Shown here one piece after another: positions 49,664 through 60,400 of a stretch of 64,000 bases of DNA (position 1 is the first letter of the stretch; every line of letters begins with the position of its first letter). A program made the position numbers and the translations under genes. The notes under the pieces were generated by a model. That model made no database searches. It had not been told where the DNA came from and saw only the letters and a program-made list of their open reading frames with translations. Origin of the DNA: Allacma fusca (lineage: Eukaryota > Arthropoda > Collembola > Symphypleona > Sminthuridae); the NCBI GenBank assembly GCA_947179485.1, contig OX359245.1, positions 229,001 through 293,000 of the forward strand, read 5' to 3'.

Positions 49664-50539
49664 TAGTGTTTCTATCGGTAACAAATAATTGAGCTCGACT
49701 CAAATCGAAACAAAAACCCGGTGTAGATTCAACTTTTTGTCCCGAACTCTAACTCGGGACATTCGAGTCGGGATTTTTTTTTGTACTCGAAACCGAGACT
49801 GTTAAAAAATGTTGTACCCGAAACCGGCTTGAACTCGAACCGAAACCAGATACAAAATGTACGTAATTTTTTTTGCAAAAGTAAGATAATGTAGCAATCC
49901 CTGGGTCGATTTTTAATTTCATTATAATTAGGTATCACCGGCCAACTTCTCTTCCTTTTTTCTTCAACAAACTTGTTAGATGCCGACTTTAACTAAGATA
50001 TTAAAAGCAGTAACGTCCATATTGTATCTTCTTGAGTAGGAAATATTTCGGTGTTAAAATGTCAGAGAAAAACGAAAAATGACACAAGATAGGGACCCCA
50101 TTGCCGGGAATGCCCAAAAATTCACACGCCATCATTGCCACATTATGGCACTTAGATTCGTGTGCTAACAAAACGTAGGTAGGTATGAGGATTGTTGTGC
50201 GGTGTACTTGCAGCGTGAGAAGACTATCCTTTGTTTTCTTTAATGTTTTGCACAAAAGCTGCAAATTTTTTATTAAATCGGACTAGCTAGGTGGGACGAA
50301 AAGGCTAATTTTTATTGATCAGGTAATATAAATCAACAATTCCAAAATGAGTTTGTACTTTCGAGTTTTGGTACGGACCGGTATATTTTTTAAACTCGAC
50401 TGGATTTTTACGGGTCGAAAACTTGATAACCGAAACCGGCTCGAAAGCAAACGGTACCAAAAAAAATTATACTCGAACTCGATTCGAACCCTAATCGAAA
50501 ACGAAACCTCGAGTTTCCCTAACTCGAACAGAAACACTA
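49664..50539. mobile_element. hAT-type element, CTCGAAACCG-word ends
   Basis: The 876-bp element has ends TAGTGTTTCTATCGG and the complement of TAGTGTTTCTGTTCGAG. A perfect 8-bp duplication GACTGAAG lies at 49,656-49,663 and 50,540-50,547. The arms iterate CTCGAAnCCG/CGGTTCGAG words. The terminus equals that of the 11,931 element. The interior has a minus-strand open frame (50,001-50,264) without motifs. Confidence 0.85.
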
Positions 50540-50549
50540 GACTGAAGGT

Positions 50550-51615
50550 AAAAAAGTCTTTATTTGCTTACCATGAATGAGGCATCAAATGTGCTGGGAA
50601 TAAAATATTTTGATAAAAAAAATTTCACATAAATCATTATACCCATGGTAGTGCACGTGTGAAAGTTTGTTCTAAGAAAAAGTTTGTTTTTAAATCAAAT
50701 ATTGTATTTTGTACTTAAATATTGTTACATCACCTATAATTATTTGAGTTTGAAATCTGTATTTTGGTAGATTTTTTAATAAATTGTATTTTCCATTTTA
50801 TTTCTACCAAGACCAGTTTTTCTTCATTGCTCGAATTGGAGAAATATTTCTTCTAAAACATAATTCCAATTTGCTGAATTTTCACGCCGCACAAAATATT
50901 ATCCGAAATTGCGGACGCATTTGAGGTAGATTAATCGTCTACTGTACTATAATGGGAAAATATTTTATATTAAACAATACAGGATTTTTAAACTATTCCA
51001 AAATATACAGCGCTGTGCTTAAAGTATTTGAAATAACAGGAACGCCAAAGTTTGAAGTTATAACCTGTTTACAACAAGACTATAACAGCTGGATTGTTTT
51101 CTCTACGCTTCCTACGTCGAGAATTGTGGACATTAATATTATTTAGTTTATATTACCGTTGTCAGTCTCTGAAGATGCAATTTTCACAAATTTGCTCTGG
51201 ATTCTTGCATATCAGGCGCATAAACCAGCGTCAAAGCAAATTTTAGAAAAACGTTTAGTTGTCACAAATAATTTGTATTACCAAAAATATGTTTTGGATC
51301 AATAATACAAAACTTGAAAAACATTTACAACAAAAATATACATTCGAGGTTTAATAGGTCACTCAAGTGTAATTCGTTTAAATAATTTAATTTGGTAGTA
51401 AACCATTTAAATGATGTCTGTAACCCTTAAGAACGTCTGGGCTGCACATACAGAACTTGGTATTGTAAATTCCTGTTTCCTATTTATATTTCTGAGGGAT
51501 GTGTTGCAAAATACCCCGAAAAAGATTACCGCACTTTAATATCACCAGATTACCTACAATTTAGCAGTGAATGAAAAATGTCTAGAATATATGCGAAATT
51601 AAATGTCATGCTGGA
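50550..51615. repeat. Decayed ACGCC-box repeat background, segment 7
   Basis: No gene. TTTTCACGCCGCACAAAATA at about 50,880 is followed by a block (ACTATTCCAAAATATACAGCG, then ACGCCAAAGTTTGAAGT) that matches 28,530-28,600 and 30,390-30,450. 51,440-51,560 matches 31,860-31,970. Confidence 0.5.
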
Positions 51616-51625
51616 TGATTTAATT

Positions 51626-52298
51626 CAGTGCTCTCAATTTTACTTATTACTCGAATTTTTTATAAAGTGAGTAAGTGAGTATTGTACTTACTCGTACTCA
51701 CATCTGCGAGTATGAGTAAGTAATGAGTAAATAATTTTAAAAAGGTTGATGTTTAAGTAAGTAATGAGTAAGTATGAACACTCATTCCCCGGTGTAATGT
51801 AAGTAATGAGTAAGTAAGACGAACTGCAAAGTATCAAAAAGTAAGTATTGAGTAAGTAAACTCTTCTTTACTGGAGTAACTAAAATAGAAAAAATGTTCT
51901 CCGACAATATCCATGACTTATATATGGTTTATGGAGGCAGATAACACAGGCCATAGGCAAACAATGCCTTTAAATACTTGCGACGATGCAAATCGTTAAA
52001 CTTGAGTCGTTGACTACACTACCAAAGATGGCAGTGACGTGGATTATATTTGAAAATGAGTAAGTATTACTTGAGTACTATGCAGCAAAAGTAAGTAAAG
52101 AGTAAGTAATATCAGCTTATTTTTGCGAATAAGTAAGTAAAGAGTAAGTATTACACTGCGACCCGAAATTTTGAGGGAGTAAAGAGTAAGTCAGATAGCT
52201 ACCATGAAGCCCCTGAGTAAGTAAAAAGTAAGTACTGGACATCATGAGAGACAAATTATGAGTAAAGAGTAAGTAAGGGTGTCTAACTGAGAGCACTG
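51626..52298. mobile_element. hAT-type element, GAGTAAGTAAT-word ends
   Basis: The 673-bp element has ends CAGTGCTCTCA / TGAGAGCACTG. A perfect 8-bp duplication ATTTAATT lies at 51,618-51,625 and 52,299-52,306. Words of GAGTAAGTAA type fill most of the element, with few on the opposite sense except near the left end (TACTTATTACTCG). Non-coding. Confidence 0.85.
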
Positions 52299-52309
52299 AT
52301 TTAATTATA

Positions 52310-54315
52310 ATAAAATAAATTGCTGTATATGATTGCCCCCTAGATATTTTTTAAATATTTTAACATAAACGCCACACAGGCCATTTTACTAAGAAGATTT
52401 TTCTTGTGACTAGCTTAGATCGACTGTTTGATATGAGCTTGTAACGAATGGGAAAATAAAATCTATACCCATACATACAAATTGTCACTATTTTAATACT
52501 TTTGAATTTTTTTACCATACACACGATTTCCAACAAAATATTTGTCTTTCCATTTCGTAAGGTAAATGAGCTACTAACGAACTGATTTAAAAAGTGGCTG
52601 TGAAATTACACAATTATGGACACTGCAAACTCCAGTAGGTATGAAAATCCCTGCACTTCACATTTAATTGGCTACGAAATCAATCCTATTTAACCAATAC
52701 CAAATATTGATGATTATATGTCGAAATGTTGTTTCCAAATGCTTTCGTGTCATTGATGGGTAAATTGTTTGGTTTTAACGTCATTTGTAATATTTTCAAG
52801 GATTCGCTGGAGAATGTTAAAAAGTCGATATGAAGTTAAAAAAATATTTTTTGTAGAAAATCCTTGTGAAAATTTCAAAATGAATTCTTGTAAAAATTAA
52901 AATTTGCTAAATAGCCACTCTGTTGAAAATATTTTTTCAATTTGCAAATAAATAAACTAGAGATAAATTTTGGAGTAGAATTTCAGGTGAAAAACGAAAA
53001 TATATATTGTAACGTAAGTTCCAGGAAGCTAAAATATAATTATTTAATTATTAATTCTTATTCTGTAATTCTGGTATTTTGAGTTTTTGTTAAATTATAA
53101 TTTCCATTTTCCCTTTACTGACTCAGATTCCAATAATATTGCAAATCGTCTTCGCTGTATATTCAATTGGAAACGAACCTTTAATCCTGGAATCAAAATC
53201 CAGAATTAATTCAATACTGTCAAAGACCGTGAAGATCAGAACATAGGAGGAATGTACAAGTTTAAATGCTGGAGCTGTAATGGTAATTTAAGTTTTACGA
53301 ATAATTCTCAATGTAAATGAAATAATATGAACACAGTTGATGTTCGATTTAGCGATGTTGTTTGTTGGCAGGAAAAGAAATATCAAAATATAGATTTCCG
53401 ATTGCATTTAAATTCCAACGACAACGTTTTAATTTGTAGTCAAGCCTTTGAAAAAAATATCCACCTTTCACAGAAGAACAGTCTTTGGAGTACTGTCAAT
53501 TATGGTTTTTTAAAATAACCGAAAATTAACCATAAAGATTTTTATAAGTTACACCCGTATGCAGATTACACGGCGATAACTTATTTCAAATCAACATACA
53601 CATCAAATTTTTAAAACTGTTTATCAAATTGAGCGTCACAATTTGAGCTCAAAATTACCAGCTTAGTTTTTTTCCGAATTCGAGTGTAAATTTTATTTTT
53701 AAATTGTATTTATCAATTTCCTGATTTTAGTTTCCCATATTATCATATGAAATACCAAGTAATAAATTTGGACACATATAGCAAGATTTTCGTTGCAGCT
53801 CGTCCACATTCAGAATTACATGCGAAAGTTCCTGCAAAAAGTATAGGAAATTAAATACTTTGCTCGTTTATTTAATCCCATCAAAATAATATTACACCAC
53901 GCAAGATATTCTATCTAGACATCTGAGAGAGCGCTTACATATAAATTAATGCAAGAAAAACAAACTCATTACCAAATACTAATAAACGAAAGCAGCAAAA
54001 TCATAATACGAAATTGAAATCCCATATCTGGTCTTGTATAATACCCTGGGGATTTGTTTATTAGTTACGATATTATTATTGATGTGATTATTATTAATTA
54101 TCAAAAATCATTTGATTTATCTATTTAGTTTTACAAATTTCTAAGGACCTGAGGAATATTGAAAATAAAATGTATTCCTGGGTTTTTTCATTTTATTTTA
54201 ATAATATATACATTTATTACAATTCTGATATTAAAGCTAAACACGAAATAAAATATTAATTGATAAAATTTATTAAAATTATAAATACCAATCTCGGACT
54301 GAATTTTCAAATTTT
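52310..54315. repeat. Decayed ACGCC-box repeat background, segment 8
   Basis: No gene. 52,340-52,395 is a clear copy of the TAGATATTTTTTAAATATTT...ACGCCACAC box. Another box lies at 52,775 (TTTTAACGTCATTTGTAATA). 53,560-53,760 matches 10,000-10,180 (shared AAATTACCRGCTWAG). 54,095-54,190 recurs at 56,690-56,760 and 42,110-42,180. Confidence 0.5.
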
Positions 54316-54321
54316 GATATA

Positions 54322-55077
54322 CAGTCAAATCTCTCTATAAGGGAGTACTCTATAAGGGAAAACTCACTATAAGGGACATAATTGGTTGGTCCCGGCAAAA
54401 TGCCCATATAACTACATGTATAAGACTCGGCTTATAAGGGATATGTTTATAAGGGAAAACTCCCTATAAGGGAACATATTTCAAGGTACGGTGGAGTGGT
54501 ACACACATTCTATAACGGATTTTCAAAAGATAATTGGTATGTGTGCAGTCGTTTCCACCAGAATTTGGAAACAAAACGTGAAAACTGCATACTAAGCTTA
54601 TTTTTGCACTTCAGTTTCCAGTTAACCACGATGTCTCGGGAGATTGAATGTGAACTATAACCGACAATATGGTATACATTTATTAATATTTATTGACCAC
54701 TAATTAAAATCAAGGAATATGTGACTTTAAAGTGTGCAGCACTAAACGCAAAACCTTGAATAATTTTTGAAATACAATCCGGCAAATAGGAGAGTAAAGT
54801 GTATTGAAAAAAGAATTCGTCAAGTTCTTTTTCCATTTTTTGGGAGTTGGATTTCAAGAATTGAAGTGGTTACATACCAAAAATTAACAAATCTACCAAC
54901 TACATGTATTTTTAGTGATTTTTCAATTTTTCATAAGCATGTGTAGTTACTTTTTGGATAAGTTAGTGTGCTTTCTTTATAGTGGATTTAATTCCGTTAT
55001 AAGCCAATAAGGGACAATCTTTATAGCGGACAAAATATGACAGTCCCCAGAATATCCGTTATAGAGAGAGTTGACTG
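54322..55077. mobile_element. 756-bp pogo/Tigger-type element with TA duplication
   Basis: CAGTCAAATCTCTCTATAAG at the left pairs with the complement of CAGTCAACTCTCTCTATAAC at the right. TA lies immediately outside both ends. CAGTnnAnCTCTCTATAAnG termini next to TA are characteristic of pogo/Tigger-like elements. The left arm iterates CTATAAGGGA and the right arm TTATAnnGGAC. No transposase is left. Confidence 0.8.
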
Positions 55078-55079
55078 TA

Positions 55080-55500
55080 CTAATATCCCCAAATTTCGTT
55101 CGGAAATCGATTCGTGCGTGCCTCTGGTGTTAAAATCATTTGGTTTCAACGCCATTTCAAATATTGTCACCTTTCCTCCCCAAATTTTGTTAGAAGGTGA
55201 GTAGCTATTGTATAACGTGTAGTTTATAACATCCGTCGTTTCGTTTCAAATCAACAATTGAACAAAGTTTTGTAGCACAAAAATAATTTTGTGATGGATT
55301 CACAAGGTCATCTGACAAGCCAATAAAATTTTGAATTAATTCTTTTTGAAAATGCTTAGAGAATCGGGAAAATTTTATAATGAATTCTTATGAGTCATTT
55401 ATGAACCGAAGCAATTCTGGAACTCTATAAAATAAATTAACATGGATTATAACTACACTAATCGAAGTCAGATTTGATTACAAACTTAAGATTGAACTCT
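55080..55500. repeat. Decayed ACGCC-box repeat background, segment 9
   Basis: No gene. The box TTTCAACGCCATTTCAAATA lies at about 55,143. The sequence after it (TCATCTGACAAG, then AATCGGGAAAATTTTATAAT) matches 57,025-57,100. Confidence 0.45.
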
Positions 55501-55508
55501 ATTGTAAT

Positions 55509-56475
55509 CAGGGACGGGGATTCGAATTCGAATCGGAATTAGAATCGGAATTATATTCAAAAAATTTGGGTATCCGAATCGATATTAGAATCGGAAAACA
55601 ATTCACCACGGTATTTGTATCCGAAATTGGATTAGAATAAAAACAAGGATATCCGAATCGGTATTCGAATATTTTTTAACGAATTCCGATTCCAATAAAG
55701 TGTCGATTTCATTGGGTTTTATACTGTCACGTGCGAGAAAATGTTCATAGGAAGCATTTTTGGAATGACGCACACATGCAATTATAAAACCCAAAGGGCA
55801 AGTAACGAACGTTTGGTAAACGAAAAGTGTATGGTTGGTAGTGGGCAGTGATTTATAGCCCGTTTTGTAAAAATTTCTACGAATAGGATGAGATAGCCGC
55901 ATGGTGTCGGTCTTACAGGACGATTAAGTAAATCAAGTTTCTTCTTTCTTAAATCTTGTTCTCATCATGGAGATGCGTAAAACTAATTCCGTTGAAGTGC
56001 ATTTAAGTTACGATGTGTTATCACACAAATCGATTTGCAAATATATACTGTCAGAAAAAACTATCCGGAAAAGTAGTTTGACAGGTTAACAGATTACTCC
56101 GAATTTTTAAAAAATGTTATTGGATCAATCCTTGCTTTTCTAGTTACTGAAAGTTCAGTTGAGCGTGTGTTTCCTGCGCTTAAATTTATATAAATGATTG
56201 CGTGGTAATGCATAGATGCAAAAACGCTTAATGTGTTATGTATCGCGTATTTGTTTTGCGATTAAATGGTTCTTTTGAATAAATTCCCATTTTTTGTACG
56301 AATATCCGAAAAGTATTTGAATCGGAATTCAAATTCAGCAAGTATTCAAATATATTGGAATCCGTATCGGAATTCAAATTTTTAAGTATTATAACAAATA
56401 ATTAAAATTGAAATCGAAACTATAAAGTATTCAAATCCGAATTTAAATCCGTATTTTTCCGATATCCCGTCCCTG
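55509..56475. mobile_element. hAT element with transposase remnant, GAATCGG-word ends
   Basis: The 967-bp element has ends CAGGGACGGGGATTCGAATT and the complement of CAGGGACGGGATATCGG. The 8-bp duplication ATTGTAAT (55,501-55,508 and 56,476-56,483) is perfect. Arms of GAATCGGAATT words lie at 55,515-55,690 and 56,290-56,465. Unlike the other word-ended elements it keeps a trace of the hAT transposase C-terminus (56,131-56,250), which confirms the superfamily. Confidence 0.9.
56131..56250 (+). pseudogene. hAT transposase C-terminal dimerisation remnant
   Basis: The plus frame reads ILAFLVTESSVERVFPALKF and then stops. SS-x-ERVF-x-A-LKFI is the hallmark of the hAT C-terminal dimerisation motif. 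Two in-frame stops follow within 25 codons, and the expected downstream part is only vaguely preserved. Clearly non-functional. Confidence 0.7.
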
Positions 56476-56484
56476 ATTGTAATA

Positions 56485-57610
56485 ATAAATCCGATCCCAA
56501 GTTACAGTAGAGTGTAACCTGAAATGCACAGTTTGAACTAAACTCAAATTTAAATCTGACGTTGAGATTAAGTATCCATAGTAGTCCTCCAAATCGAATA
56601 TCATTGATTCCACTGTCATATAGTCTAATTTTTACAAACTCCATTTATTAGTTATGTATTTCTATTAATGTATTATTAATTATATATATTTTTTATTTAT
56701 CCATTTCCTTTTCTATATTTCACAAGATCTGAAAAATATAGAAAATAAAATGTATTCCTGTTTATATTGATTTTATTTTCATATTATGTACATATATTAC
56801 AATTATTCTGGTAATGAAGGTAAACACGAACTAATACCTCGAAATGTTGCTTTCAAATTCATTGGCCCCTTTGCTTGTAAAATTGTTTAGTTTTGACGCC
56901 GCTTTAAATATTTTAGTCCCCTGCTGAGTCTATACTGCGGTTGTAATTTTATATTATGAAAGTTTTTAAATATTCTCCATTTGGACTCACTCGAACAATT
57001 ATTGAACATGGTTTTGTAAAACAGTACATCTGACAAGTCAGTATGATTTTGAATAAATTTGGCTTGAAAATCTTTAGAGAATTGGAAATTTCTTTAAATG
57101 AATTCTTATACAATTTAAAATTTTCTGAATATCCACGCTGCCGAAAATATTTTTCTAATAATATAATGAAGAATGAAGATATTTCGAAGATCAATTCCAG
57201 CCAAAAAGGAAAATAGATATGGAAACATCAGAAAAGGTTTTGAGGATATTTTTGATTCCTTACTCATATATGTAATTAGATTCTCTTTAGAGTTCAACCC
57301 CATTAAGCACTATGTCCATAGAATGTTTTTAATAATTTGATTTTAAATACAATTATGAATTTATATTTGTGTTCCGTATTTTGATTTTTTGCTAAGTTGT
57401 ATTGTAACCAGACCTGCTTTCGGTTCAAACATTTTCATATTTCGTATTTGGTTTGTATTTGAATTTCAAATACAACTTTATTTGATATGTGAACTAGTAT
57501 TCGATTTTTTTATTCAAATTAAATGCATAGGACTATTCGAATACTTCAACCAAATAAGACAAAGAATTTGAATTTGAATTGTATTTTATATTCGAATAAA
57601 ATTCCAAGTT
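56485..57610. repeat. Decayed ACGCC-box background, segment 10, with TTCAAAT-word patch
   Basis: No gene. Boxes lie at 56,890 (TTTTGACGCCGCTTTAAATA) and 57,118 (CTGAATATCCACGCTGCCGA). From about 57,400 to 57,610 there is a patch of TTCAAATAC / GAATTTGAATT words in mixed orientation. It looks like the interior of another word-repeat element, but no termini or duplication could be found. Confidence 0.4.
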
Positions 57611-57619
57611 AAATTAATG

Positions 57620-57690
57620 AAGTTTTTATTAAGGTAGATATTTTGGTCTTGGCCCTTACAACATTTTTATATTTTTATATAATTAGATTG
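57620..57690 (-). repeat. LINE/SINE-like 3' tail, third copy
   Basis: TTTTTATTAAGGTAGATATT, then TTGGTCTTGGCCCTTACAAC, parallels the copies at 9880 and 27,801. The microsatellite is reduced to an AT-rich run. Confidence 0.4.
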
Positions 57691-57774
57691 TTGCGTACGT
57701 ATTTACATTTAAATTCAAATTTTGTATAGTAAAGTATTTTTTTTGTATACTATTAGATCCAAACTTGCGTTTAA

Positions 57775-58440
57775 GTGATAATCATATGAAAGACTACTAA
57801 GTACAGGTGCACTAAAAAGAGGGACTAACCTCTTCTTTAAGGAGCTTCTATCAAAACTCTTTCAGAGAGACGCTCATCCGAGCCCACCACTAATAGCTCA
57901 ACAAGGGATCTACTGAGTTCCCCAAAGGTATGAAACCTATGCTAAAGGTAGACAAATGAATAATGTTAGATCTCCACAAGGAGAACTCTGAAGCATATAA
58001 AAACATCTTTCAACACAGAGGAGCAGAGTCCCGGAGATCGCCCTACGGAGCTCTAAAAATACCTTCTCCAGAGAGCTCAGATTCGAGCTCTATCTTCAGC
58101 CCTCGCTACGAATGTTAGTCCACAAGTTCCAATCTCTATTTTACACAGAGTGCAAAATATAGACTTTGAAATAAATCAACTTTGAGACTCAAGTTACCCC
58201 AACATAAAGGAATAGCTCACAGTGTCCCGTAACAAAGAGAACACTTCTCCCAACATGAGAAGGCGGAAGAGATACAAACACAAGTACCACATGTGTTCCT
58301 CTTTGTTAGTTCACTCTCTTTCCAAATAAAGACCTTTTTCCACTACGCTCAAGTGTGCTGCCTATATTTTACAAGAAGATACATTCGTCACCCCTGCTCA
58401 TCGCTGCCTCATCAGTTCCACGCTCCCAATTTACGATACT
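57775..58440. other. GC-richer segment with LTR-like signals
   Basis: The repeat background ends abruptly here. TATAAAA at 57,996-58,002 precedes a GAGCTC/CTCCAGAG-rich stretch. AATAAA follows at 58,325-58,330 and then a TG/C-rich tail, the order expected of a retroviral-type LTR (U3-R-U5). Clear TG...CA edges and a target duplication were not found. A 50-codon frame beginning MLDLHKENSEAYKN (from about 57,964) runs through the TATA box, so a coding alternative cannot be excluded. Confidence 0.3.
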
Positions 58441-58459
58441 TGGCTGTGTGACAGTAGTA

Positions 58460-58825
58460 GTCAAACATTAGATTCTGGAATCTATAAAGGGACTTTGGAA
58501 TCTCATTAGGCGAGGGTCTGAAATCTATGGAAGGATTCTGGAATCTCATGATGGGGGGAGTTAGTGTAATCTATACAGGTTTTTTTTTGCTGGAGGGGCG
58601 GGTATGGAGGGTTGAAGTGAGGATATGTACGTTGTAAGGCGCAATGCAATGTGTAGCTGAAGTCAGATCCATATTTGTTTCAGACCCATAAGGGTCGGAA
58701 AATTGATGGATCTGGAAAAAAATGAGTGGGGAGTTAGAAGCGCGGTAAAAAGTTAGTAGAAGGTTTTTAGCTTACACTAGGTCTCTGGAAATTTAATGGA
58801 AGGATTCTGGAATCTCACGATGGAG
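58460..58825. repeat. Short direct repeats of GGATTCTGGAATCTCA
   Basis: ATGGAAGGATTCTGGAATCT at about 58,524 recurs at about 58,796, each followed by CA(T/C)GATGG. Related scraps (TTCTGGAATCTATAAAGGG, CTTTGGAATCTCA) lie at 58,470-58,505. It lies just upstream of the TATA box of the first PSI-like gene and could be regulatory or simply a minisatellite remnant. Confidence 0.45.
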
Positions 58826-58895
58826 AGTTATGCACATGCACTGAATGGATTGATGGCATGTTGGGAACACGAGGAGGGGGATTTAAATTCAGCGC

Positions 58896-58902
58896 TATAA
58901 AA
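58896..58902 (+). promoter_or_regulatory. TATA box of the first PSI-like gene
   Basis: TATAAAA lies in a GC-richer context (AGCGC before, GCTCTCTCCA after). The stretch about 30 nt downstream, near 58,925, is AAAATCAAGAACACACCGAG. It is about 125 bp upstream of the start-exon ATG, a plausible core promoter. No other element is claimed. Confidence 0.45.
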
Positions 58903-59025
58903 TGCTCTCTCCAATGAGAAAAATCAAGAACACACCGAGAAAAAAACGTCGTAGCATTACGTGAAAAAACTTATTATAGCATTAGTAATGATGTGCTACG
59001 TTTTTATTTTAGAGCTTTGATCGTG

Positions 59026-60317
59026 ATGGGTAAACATTTTTTTGTTCTTACGTTTTTTGAAAACCTACAAATGTTTATTATTAATTTGAAAAATTACACA
59101 TTGGTTTTTTATTTTCAGCGTGCGAATTTAAATTTTGTGAGCCCTGCAATCAGGCTAGTCGTTATTATTTTGCTGTAGCAAATAAATCTTGTGGATGTAC
59201 TAGGAATGTGACCACCATCCCAAACTTGGAGTCCATGGTTCGCCCGAGTCAGCAATGTGGTCGATTTGAGGAAGTGTTTTGCCTGTTTCCTGAGGACAGC
59301 TGATCTGAAACTTGGTGTAATTTGGAAATAATTATAAATTTTTTAAAATGAAACTTATGCTTAAATAATACGCACATATGCCATAATAATTAATATTTAT
59401 AAGTTTTTCATTTATTGATTTTTAATTTAGCAGTTGTGGTGTTGGCTGCCTTGGGAGGTATAGTGGTGTTTCTTGGAGTTGTTGCTCTTGGGTATCGGTT
59501 CAGGGCAGAGGTTGCTATGACCTGTCGTACCGTAGAGAGAAAAATTCGAGCACTTCTCGGGACCGCTCAAGAAACCAGCAGGCAATGGCTTCGGTGGGAC
59601 TACGGTCTCCAACGGACAGATTCGCAAGATTCCGATTCAAATGTTACCGTGGAGACTGAGGTTGCACCGAACCATGATGAAGCTGATTTCTTGGTTGGCG
59701 GATTCGAAGAAATCGAGGACGTAAGGAGATCAGGCGGAGGAAGGGAAGGAAGCAGAGAAGTTGGGAGAGGGACCGGAGGAGTTGAAGAAAGCGAGGAAGT
59801 TGGGAGAGCAGACGGAGGAGATGAAGGAAGCGCGGAAGTCGGGAGAGTAGGTGGAGCAGAGCGACGAAGTGGAGGATTGAAAGAAATCTGGGAAAGAGTG
59901 AGAGCGGCCTTAGGAGTTGAAGAAAGCCGGGAAGAAAGAAGAGCAGGAAGAGGAGGGGAAGGAAGCATGGAATATGGGAGAGGAGGCGCAGGAGGGGAAG
60001 TTGGGAGAGCAAGTGGAGGAAGAGATGGAAGCATGGAAGATGGGAGAGCAGGCAGAGGAGGGGAAGGAAGCAGGGAAGTTGGGAGAGCTAGCGGAGGAGG
60101 GGAAGGAAGCAAGGAAGTTGGGAGAGCAAGTGGAGGAGGCGAACGAAGCAGGGAAGATGGGAGAGCAAGTGGAGGAGGCGACGGAAGCAGGGAATTTGGG
60201 AGAGCAAGTGGACGAGGGGATGGAAGCATGGAAGTTGGGAGAGCAGACGGAGGAAGGGAAGTAAGCAAAGAAGTTGAGAAAACAAGCGGTGGAGGGGATG
60301 TAAGCAGGGAAGTTTAG
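59026..60317 (+). CDS. PSI-like single-pass membrane protein with 13-residue repeats (module 1)
   Basis: The start exon ends ATG-G at 59,029 (donor GTAAAC). An 89-nt intron leads to a Cys exon from 59,119: MACEFKFCEPCNQASRYYFA, then VANKSCGCT. The spacing C-x4-C-x2-C-x13-C-x-C resembles PSI domains. The Cys exon donor is uncertain (phase 1 needed; otherwise it stops at 59,300). The third exon, from 59,431, gives one membrane helix (AVVVLAALGGIVVFLGVVAL) and a basic edge (GYRFRAE). An acidic linker and some 13-residue repeats of the type VGRASGGGEGSRE follow, to TAG at 60,317. I see no classical signal peptide. Lower-quality but interesting: the +1 frame is also open and coiled-coil-like, and continues sensibly to 60,600 (REVEDICDRKLNQADHLLRG). 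Function unknown; possibly a surface receptor or adhesion protein. Modules 2 and 3 downstream look paralogous. Confidence 0.5.
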
Positions 60318-60400
60318 ACAGTAGGCGGAGCAGAGGAAAGATGCAGAGAAGTTGGAGAAGCAGCCGGAGGAGGGGAAGGAAGCAGGGAAGTTGCGAGAGT
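59706..60400 (+). repeat. 39-nt coding minisatellite, purine-rich
   Basis: Units of 39 nt (for example GTTGGGAGAGCAAGTGGAGG, then AGGCGAAGGAAGCAGGGAA) are repeated with substitutions, cleanest between 60,000 and 60,310. The length is a multiple of three, so all frames keep their character. One plus frame encodes a Gly/Ser/Arg repeat, another a Glu/Lys coiled-coil-like repeat, and the minus frames Pro/Leu/Ser low-complexity sequence. The minus-strand frames are not supported as genes. Confidence 0.8.

Noticed and set aside
51626-52298. CRISPR-like array from the repeated GAGTAAGTAA words
   Set aside because: The words are degenerate, have no unique spacers of constant length, and sit inside a hAT element in eukaryotic DNA.
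58993-59178. 61-codon plus-strand frame
   Set aside because: It runs through an 89-nt intron with GT/AG ends that separates the start exon from the Cys exon of module 1.
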